Both the position numbers and the translations under genes were made by a program. A DNA stretch of 12,157 nt, taken from Chitinophagaceae bacterium. Lineage in GTDB: Bacteria; Bacteroidota; Bacteroidia; Chitinophagales; Chitinophagaceae. Positions 7,567 through 12,157 of the stretch are shown here, piece after piece. The stretch is from assembly GCA_019454915.1 (NCBI GenBank), contig JACFNM010000106.1, forward strand, positions 1 to 12,157. Direction: 5' to 3'. How positions within the stretch are numbered: position 1 is the first letter of the stretch; the number at the start of each line of letters is the position of its first letter. The notes beneath the pieces were generated by a model. The model worked only from the letters and a program-made list of their open reading frames with translations. It did not search any database and was not told the DNA's origin.

Positions 7567-7800
7567 ATTAATTGTTTCAGAGAGTTGTACATGAGCGCGT
7601 TGGTGAGAGGGCCTCTGTTAAACCCGGATTTTGCTCTGGCCTTAACGGCTACTGCAAAATCCCGGATAACCGATGTCGGTAACGGTGATGTGGTAAACGT
7701 CGGTAGTCATTGTTCGGCGGCTACCTTTTATCAAAAATTTGAACAGAAATTTGGAAGGTTATAGTCTTTGTAATTACTTTGTAATAACATGTAAGTGATT
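7567..7800. other. Gap with possible short ORF or antisense gene debris
   Basis: No recognisable gene. On the + strand an ATG at 7591 opens 57 codons ending in TAG at 7762-7764 (MSALVRGPLLN to YQKFEQKFGRL), with no good ribosome binding site. On the - strand a stop-free stretch ending in TAA near 7567 reads DFAVAVKARAKSGFNRGPL and then TNALMYNSLKQLI, which looks more protein-like but has no start codon, with an in-frame TGA upstream. Either could be a remnant of a lost gene. I see no terminator hairpin with a T-run after the SDR stop. The last 50 bases hold a candidate promoter for the toxin-antitoxin pair. Confidence 0.3.
7750..7781 (+). promoter_or_regulatory. Candidate Bacteroidota-type promoter for the mazE/mazF pair
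   Basis: TTTG at 7750-7753, a 20-base spacer, then TTACTTTG at 7774-7781, which matches five of the six defined bases of the Bacteroidota -7 element TAnnTTTG. Transcription would begin around 7788, giving a leader of about a dozen bases to ATG 7801. The match is short and could be chance in AT-rich DNA, but its position directly ahead of a self-contained toxin-antitoxin unit is right. Confidence 0.4.
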
Positions 7801-8049
7801 ATGGAAATTTCGGTTATAAACATTGGAAACTCAAAAGGAATCAGACTTTCCAAGACAATTCTTGAAAAGTATAGTATCGGCGATAAGATCGAATTAATCC
7901 TTGAAAAAGGTTACATCATACTTAAACCTAAATCTGAGCCGAGAAAAGGTTGGGATAAAGCATTCAAGAAAATGCACGAAAATGGTGATGATCAACTCTT
8001 AATGGACGACGTTTTCGAAGACGAAAGTTTTGAAGAATGGAACAAATAA
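7801..8049 (+). CDS. AbrB/MazE-type antitoxin
   Basis: An 82-residue protein with an N-terminal swapped-hairpin (AbrB/MazE/SpoVT) DNA-binding domain: ISVINIGNSKGIRLSKTIL followed by the YSIGDKIELILEKGYIILKP half. The C-terminal third is acidic (DDQLLMDDVFEDESFEEWNK), as expected for the tail that wraps around and neutralises a MazF toxin dimer. It should also repress its own promoter together with the toxin. I choose ATG 7801; an in-frame GTG two codons earlier (7795) is possible. The coding end overlaps the toxin start by 13 bases. The gene is visibly more AT-rich than the ebo genes, consistent with separate acquisition. Family call strong; DNA target not readable. Confidence 0.85.
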   Translation: MEISVINIGNSKGIRLSKTILEKYSIGDKIELILEKGYIILKPKSEPRKGWDKAFKKMHENGDDQLLMDDVFEDESFEEWNK

Positions 8050-8363
8050 CCCAATACGATATTGTGTTGGTTAACCTCGATCCAACGATCGGGAGCGAGA
8101 TGAAAAAAACAAGGCCTTGTGTTGTGTTATCGCCGAACGAAATGAATAAGTATCTGCAGACTATTATAATTGCGCCAATGACAAGCAGTTCAAAGCCTTA
8201 CCCGACAAGAATTGAGGTAAAGCACAAGGTGACAAAAGGCTGGGTGGCGATTGACCAAATCCTGACAATTGACAGAGTGCGCATTGTAAAACGTTTTGAG
8301 TCTTTGACCGACAGAGAGATCGAAAAAGTAAAAGCCGTAATCCAGGAAACGCTTGTTGACTAA
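8037..8363 (+). CDS. MazF/PemK-type endoribonuclease toxin
   Basis: A 108-residue toxin of the MazF/PemK family, sequence-specific mRNA-cleaving ribonucleases. Family marks are YDIVLVNLDPTIGSEMKKTR (7-26) with RPCVVLSPN following, giving the conserved R26; APMTSSSKPYPTR (46-58) with the conserved T49/S50; and AIDQILTIDRVRI (71-83). The usual catalytic Arg and Thr/Ser are present and the length is normal, so it looks intact and active. It starts at ATG 8037 inside the antitoxin gene in another frame, a translationally coupled arrangement typical of toxin-antitoxin pairs. Probably transcribed from the promoter ahead of the antitoxin and repressed by the complex. The recognised RNA sequence cannot be deduced. 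Confidence 0.9.
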   Translation: MEQITQYDIVLVNLDPTIGSEMKKTRPCVVLSPNEMNKYLQTIIIAPMTSSSKPYPTRIEVKHKVTKGWVAIDQILTIDRVRIVKRFESLTDREIEKVKAVIQETLVD

Positions 8364-8364
8364 A

Positions 8365-8454
8365 GCCACAGCCAACGAGTTTATTGAGTAAGCATACGAC
8401 ACTGTTTCGCCCGTAAGCAGATTGACCGAATTATTCCGGGAAGAAGAAAAATGA
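8365..8454 (+). pseudogene. Possible decayed coding remnant after mazF
   Basis: One frame reads ATANEFIE, stop (8389-8391), then AYDTVSPVSRLTELFREEEK, stop at 8452-8454. The composition looks like the end of a real protein interrupted by a stop, but I cannot name a family. The rest of the gap to the convergent metallophosphoesterase shows nothing else I can support. Low confidence; it may be chance. Confidence 0.2.
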
Positions 8455-8527
8455 ACAACTTTGGTGAGCGTTTAATAAAGATGATTTTGATGCGAAGCCG
8501 TTGTGGACGAAAAATCAGAGAACAGAT

Positions 8528-9658
8528 TTATTCCGTAGCTTCTTCCCGAGTAGCCACGGTATTATCTTGAAACAGGTTATCAATGGCACATTTTTCCAGG
8601 ATGGTTCTGCTTGAAACGGTACCTTCTTGTTTCCATTTAATAAGGCGCATTTCCCCATGGTCTATTTCTATACCGGTGATATCGCCGTCATTGAAGCAAC
8701 AGCACCCTGAATTGAAGTAGCCGGGTTTCAGATGGAGATAGTCTTCGGAAACGTGACTGTACTCCTGCTTCCGGAACGCTATCTCCTTCTCGATTCGTTT
8801 AATCTCTTCTTCCTGATGTTCACGATGAGCAATCAACAATTGTTTGTACAGGCGTTCCAGGTGCGTGAGTGATTCAAAAATGGGCTGATGGGTATGCCCG
8901 GTTACCAGGATAAGATTTTCCTGTTGGGAACTCCATTCATACATAAACTGGTTGTGCTCTGTTTTCAGGATATCGTTGAATGCAGGGGTATTCAGGTTCA
9001 GTTCAAGATAGGATTGAAAAGGTGACCATATTTTAGCCACAAACCAGGCGCTCAGCTTATTGCCGTCGCTCTGTGCATCACCCTGGTGCCCGTGCGTCAG
9101 GAAGATATGCGTGGTTTGACCGTCATGGGTGTGCTGTAAAATAACCCCTTCAAAAATTTTCATCTTCTTCCCATAAAGATTCAAAATCTGCAATGCCGCG
9201 AACGGGTCGTTATTCCAAAACACGTCATGGTTACCGAATACTTTGATAAGCGCCTTACGCTTCAAAAATTTCTTTTCCGCTTCAATGGATAATTGGTTAT
9301 GATTTTGCACGGTAAAGAGGTTGAATTTCCATAACTCTTCGCTGTCACCCAATAAGATTAAGGTGTAGCCCTCCCGGTTATAGTAGTCCAGCGCAGCGAG
9401 GTAGTTGGGTTCGGCCGGGGCGAAGTCATCGGCCCGCTTTTTATTTCCCTTATGTAAATCAGAGAAGATGATTATTTTCCGGTGAGTTTTGTCAATATTG
9501 ATTACCGGCCCCTTTTTCCCCGGATTGCTGAGAATATGCTGATATAGTTTCGACAGCGCCTTATGTACGCGAATCTTGTCGGGTTTAGAGGAGAATCGGT
9601 TAGCCATATTTCTGACCGGCTCCGACAGAATACCCTGTAAGAATTTTCTTATACTCAT
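8528..9658 (-). CDS. Calcineurin-type metallophosphoesterase
   Basis: A cytosolic two-metal phosphoesterase of 376 residues. Motifs occur in the standard order: SDLHKG (66-71; D67, H69), LGDSEELW (103-110; D105), FGNHD (141-145; N143, H144), THGHQGD (188-194; H189 or H191) and GHTHQP (254-259; H255, H257), so all metal and phosphate-binding positions are filled. GDSEELW recalls the GDxFExW motif of LpxH-like enzymes, but the substrate is not assignable. About 60 residues precede the domain. Between GHTH and the closing YFNSGCCCF (314-322) lies a charged helical insert (about 265-300, rich in E, K, R and Q) that could form a coiled coil. No signal peptide is visible. Last gene of a three-gene minus-strand unit, 26 bases after the DUF1080 gene, and convergent with mazF. 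Family call strong; function open. Confidence 0.88.
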   Translation of the reverse strand: MSIRKFLQGILSEPVRNMANRFSSKPDKIRVHKALSKLYQHILSNPGKKGPVINIDKTHRKIIIFSDLHKGNKKRADDFAPAEPNYLAALDYYNREGYTLILLGDSEELWKFNLFTVQNHNQLSIEAEKKFLKRKALIKVFGNHDVFWNNDPFAALQILNLYGKKMKIFEGVILQHTHDGQTTHIFLTHGHQGDAQSDGNKLSAWFVAKIWSPFQSYLELNLNTPAFNDILKTEHNQFMYEWSSQQENLILVTGHTHQPIFESLTHLERLYKQLLIAHREHQEEEIKRIEKEIAFRKQEYSHVSEDYLHLKPGYFNSGCCCFNDGDITGIEIDHGEMRLIKWKQEGTVSSRTILEKCAIDNLFQDNTVATREEATE

Positions 9659-9684
9659 TTGCTATGCAATATGAAAAGCCCGGT

Positions 9685-10347
9685 TTATAATTCTTCGACA
9701 ACAATATCCCTGAAATGTACTTCGGCCTTTCCGCCTCCATGAATCTGCAGTCCTATAAGGCCTGTTTGCGGAATCCTTCCGTCTTCTTCTATATAATCAG
9801 CCGTTTTTGCCCCGTTCAGATAGAGTTGAATCCGGTTCCCATTACAATGGATTTCATAACTGTTCCACTGCTCTCTTTTTAAAGTCCGGTTAATTAAAGC
9901 AGTGTCAATGGGCGTAAGCGTTTTGTTTCGCCTGGATTCATCGTAAATACTCGCCCAGTATCCGTCGCCTAAGTCTGCCTGGTATCCTATCATTTCATTG
10001 GGCGGATCGGTGTGACGTACGCTCCGGAACTGGACGCCGGAATTGATAAAGCCCTCCGTACCGAGCAGCCTGAATTTCAGCCGCAGCCTAAAATTGTTAT
10101 AAGACTTCGTGGTACAAAGGAATTCATTTTGAGGAACCTGGTGGGTAAGAGAGCCGCCTACGATTGCGCCGTTCTCAATCCGCCAGGTATTTTTGGTGTC
10201 GCCTTCCCACCCGTTAAAAGTTTTTCCGTCAAAAATAGAAATGGTTTTCTGTCCAAAACTTAAAAAAGGAACAACCATGATCGCGAGAAGGAAAATAACC
10301 AGAGCGGGCAAATGACTATTCATGATCGCGTGATGTTTAGCATACAA
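9685..10347 (-). CDS. Secreted DUF1080 (3-keto-disaccharide hydrolase-like) protein
   Basis: A 220-residue exported protein with a single DUF1080 (PF06439) domain, a concanavalin-like beta-sandwich common in Bacteroidota and Planctomycetes; some members hydrolyse 3-keto-disaccharides or 3-keto-glycosides. A hydrophobic signal segment (about 13-31, ALVIFLLAIMVVPFLSFG) precedes the mature domain. Family marks are SIFDGKTFNGWEG (37-49), WRIENGAIVGG (55-65), NSGVQFRS (102-109), IGYQADLGDGYW (120-131) with SIYDESRRNKTL (133-144), and GLIGLQIHGG (196-205). No lipobox cysteine, so probably periplasmic. The start is ambiguous: ATG 10347 has AAAGG about ten bases upstream and gives a K/H-containing n-region; ATG 10323 would remove eight residues and keep the signal core. 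It sits between a permease and a metallophosphoesterase with short gaps. Substrate not determined. Confidence 0.88.
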   Translation of the reverse strand: MYAKHHAIMNSHLPALVIFLLAIMVVPFLSFGQKTISIFDGKTFNGWEGDTKNTWRIENGAIVGGSLTHQVPQNEFLCTTKSYNNFRLRLKFRLLGTEGFINSGVQFRSVRHTDPPNEMIGYQADLGDGYWASIYDESRRNKTLTPIDTALINRTLKREQWNSYEIHCNGNRIQLYLNGAKTADYIEEDGRIPQTGLIGLQIHGGGKAEVHFRDIVVEEL

Positions 10348-10379
10348 AATAGGCCTTTCTTCTTATACAACCTGACGGA

Positions 10380-11957
10380 TCAGATTGTCTGAATAGGGCC
10401 GGTAAACCATTTTTTCACAGACAGATGCCACCATATCCACAGAAAGAGAACGGTTAGTCCTACAAGGATGGGTGCATAGTTGACGGCAAGCCAGCTAAAA
10501 TTTTTATCCCAGGGTACCGCTGCCGGTTCAAAAGGCATGATAAAATAGAAACAAATGAAAATGATTTCCGCGGCAGCGACCAGGTTCATCCATTTGTAAT
10601 GATTGCCAATACTCCATGCTCCCGGCTTAAAGACTTTTCCCATTTTCCACCTGAGCCATATAGGAATGATAAAGGCAAGATACAGCCCGATTACGCCTAC
10701 GGATACTACGGCATAGAAAGCAGTAGGAATACCCCTCGGGCTTTTCCATAAAGCAGGAAGTGTAATGAGAATGCCGATGGCTGCAGATACCAGCACCGCA
10801 TTGGCGGGTACCTGCTTTCTGTTAACCTTTGCCCAGTAGCGATGCCCCGGTACTGCCCCGTCGCGTGAGAAGGCGTACATCATACGCGAGCAGGAAGTAA
10901 GGCAGGCGATGCCGCAAAATAATTGACCGGCGGTAGCGATTACCAAAACGAGTTTAAAGAAAAAAGGAGGCAGGGCATTGAACAGAATAGCGATGACCGA
11001 CCCACTGCCAAACGCATTTACGTTTTGGTCGAATGAGCTGACGACGTCGGGCCGGGTTGCGGCAAATAGAAAGCCCAATAAGAGTAAGTAGCCGCCGATG
11101 GCAGAATAGAAGATGGATTTCCATATTCCTTTTGCGGCTGCAATGTGGGCGCCTTTCGTTTCTTCCGACAGGTGCGCCGACGCGTCAAATCCGGTGATGG
11201 TGTATTGGGTCAGCAGGAATCCCAGCGGCAGTACATATATCCAATAGGTAAGTCCGTTGGAAAACCCGGAATTGTTGATTTGTTCGGTAAACACCCATTT
11301 CGCATTTTGATGTTCGGTGGGTACAAGAGCGAGTATGCCGATAATGACAACCACGCCAAATACATGCCACCAAACGGAGATATTATTGAGCATCGCTAAT
11401 ATTTCACTGCTAAACGTATTGAGCAGGGTGTGGATTATCATGATGACGGCGAACCAGAAAAACTGCTGATTGATACTATCCCCCTGCAAAAAACCGGTAG
11501 CATAATCAGGAAAATATGTGTGCAGGGTAAAGTTCAGGAAAGTGGCGGAGCCATAGACGACAGAAGCCGTGACGGCCAACAACCCAATCAGGTTCAGCCA
11601 GCCCGTATAAAAGCCGGCTTTGGCGCCGCCCAATTTGGAAGCCCACCAGTAGATTCCGCCCGAAACGGGATAAGCGGATGCCAGTTCTGCCAGGCAAAAA
11701 CCTATCAGCAATATAAAGAATGATACCACCGGCCAGCCAATGGATATCGCAATCGGCCCGCCATTATTCCAGGCCTGACCGAAGGTGGTAAAACAACCAC
11801 TCAGCACCGAAATAATTGAAAACGAAATAGCAAAATTGGAAAAAGCCGAGAAGCTTCGTTTTAATTCCTGTTTATATCCTAATTCGGCAAGCAGCCGCTC
11901 ATCTTCCAAAATAACATCTTTCTCATGATCTGTTTGGTTCTTTTTTGTCATAGCCAT
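10380..11957 (-). CDS. APC-family amino acid permease
   Basis: A 525-residue inner-membrane secondary transporter of the amino acid-polyamine-organocation superfamily, resembling the amino acid/choline transporter branch (yeast UGA4 and relatives). About 12 hydrophobic helices are visible after a charged N-terminus of about 37 residues. Branch marks are SFSIISVLSGCFTTFG (45-60) then NNGGP (64-68) in helix 1; ELASAYPVSGGIYWW (91-105); TGFDASAHLSEET (255-267) in and after helix 6; and SCSRMMYAFSRDGAVPG (355-371). Likely imports an amino acid or amine such as GABA by proton or sodium symport, but the substrate cannot be read. ATG 11957 (MAMTKK) is chosen; ATG 11951 is two codons later. It is the first gene of the minus-strand unit, 32 bases ahead of the DUF1080 gene. 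Full length. Confidence 0.9.
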   Translation of the reverse strand: MAMTKKNQTDHEKDVILEDERLLAELGYKQELKRSFSAFSNFAISFSIISVLSGCFTTFGQAWNNGGPIAISIGWPVVSFFILLIGFCLAELASAYPVSGGIYWWASKLGGAKAGFYTGWLNLIGLLAVTASVVYGSATFLNFTLHTYFPDYATGFLQGDSINQQFFWFAVIMIIHTLLNTFSSEILAMLNNISVWWHVFGVVVIIGILALVPTEHQNAKWVFTEQINNSGFSNGLTYWIYVLPLGFLLTQYTITGFDASAHLSEETKGAHIAAAKGIWKSIFYSAIGGYLLLLGFLFAATRPDVVSSFDQNVNAFGSGSVIAILFNALPPFFFKLVLVIATAGQLFCGIACLTSCSRMMYAFSRDGAVPGHRYWAKVNRKQVPANAVLVSAAIGILITLPALWKSPRGIPTAFYAVVSVGVIGLYLAFIIPIWLRWKMGKVFKPGAWSIGNHYKWMNLVAAAEIIFICFYFIMPFEPAAVPWDKNFSWLAVNYAPILVGLTVLFLWIWWHLSVKKWFTGPIQTI

Positions 11958-11969
11958 TGCCCAAATTAT

Positions 11970-12002
11970 GGAAAATATGCTAATTGTGACTGCGAAATCA
12001 AA
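11970..12002 (-). promoter_or_regulatory. Weak candidate promoter for the permease unit
   Basis: On the minus strand TTTG (12002-11999), a 21-base spacer, then TATTTTCC (11977-11970), matching four of the six defined bases of TAnnTTTG. It would start transcription only a few bases before ATG 11957, so the leader would be very short. Weak; listed because the unit must be transcribed from this side. Confidence 0.2.
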
Positions 12003-12120
12003 ACATTAATAGGTATAGGGAGGCAATTACCCCCAAACACATAGTCATTTTAAAACCGGAAAATAATTCTCTTGTTCGCCTTTCAGGGTTTATGCGATTT
12101 AGTTATGGCTTGTCGCAATA

Positions 12121-12141
12121 TATGCCGGATAGGCCGGTATA
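12121..12141. other. Small inverted repeat in the right-hand intergenic end
   Basis: Arms tatgccgg and ccggtata around a five-base loop (atagg): an eight-base stem with one G-T pair. There is no T-run on either side, so it is not a standard terminator. The rest of 11958-12157 has no gene or RNA that I can support. It may belong to whatever lies beyond the window. Confidence 0.25.
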
Positions 12142-12157
12142 GTCTAAAAGCCTTACT

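Noticed and set aside
7660..7720. Repeated gtcggta words and an accgatgtcggt palindrome after the SDR
   Set aside because: The stem is only five bases with a two-base loop and no T-run, so neither a terminator nor a convincing operator.
7564..7764. Stop-codon readthrough of the SDR into the following in-frame ORF
   Set aside because: The SDR already ends with the normal family C-terminus (TGGQTYLIDGG plus a short tail), and nothing around the TAG suggests recoding.
42..7801. Identical ten bases taagtgatta just ahead of eboA (42-51) and of the antitoxin (7792-7801)
   Set aside because: Both are AT-rich and only ten bases long; no other similarity extends around them, so coincidence is the simplest reading.
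8451..8570. 39-codon ORF MNNFGERLIKMIL with a GGGAAGAAG upstream
   Set aside because: It runs antisense into the conserved end of the metallophosphoesterase gene, has no recognisable family, and is short enough to be chance.

Overview
The window looks like a chromosomal segment from a Bacteroidota bacterium, most likely of the Chitinophagia/Sphingobacteriia type. The evidence is moderate GC, start codons mostly without strong Shine-Dalgarno sequences, a TTTG/TAnnTTTG-like promoter, a secreted DUF1080 protein and short ATTT-rich heptamer repeats between genes. The genus assignment is inference. No rRNA, tRNA, CRISPR array, intact insertion sequence or phage gene was seen.

Positions 66-6708 (+ strand) hold a complete ebo cluster, eboA-eboB-eboC-eboD-eboE-eboF, in canonical order. 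The products are an EboA-domain helical protein, a TatD-like metal hydrolase, a UbiA-like membrane prenyltransferase homologue, a 3-dehydroquinate-synthase-like sugar phosphate cyclase, a xylose-isomerase-like TIM barrel and an alkaline-phosphatase/nucleotide-pyrophosphatase superfamily protein. A classical short-chain dehydrogenase (6775-7566) follows on the same strand and is a plausible seventh member. The ebo cluster is known from eustigmatophyte plastids, their rickettsial symbionts, cyanobacteria (needed for export of the scytonemin monomer to the periplasm) and many other bacteria, but its chemistry is unresolved. No scytonemin genes are present here, so this copy probably makes or moves a different metabolite. 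Several of the enzymes deviate from textbook catalytic motifs (EboC second Asp motif, EboD nucleotide/substrate loop, EboF metal ligands).

Positions 7567-8527 are an accessory patch: a short region with gene debris or a tiny ORF, an AT-richer mazE/mazF-type toxin-antitoxin pair (7801-8363) with its own candidate promoter, and another short stretch resembling a decayed coding sequence.

Positions 8528-11957 (- strand) form a convergent three-gene unit, read right to left: an APC-superfamily amino acid permease, a secreted DUF1080 (3-keto-disaccharide hydrolase-like) protein and a cytosolic calcineurin-type metallophosphoesterase, separated by 26-32 bases. The last 200 bases carry no gene that I can support.
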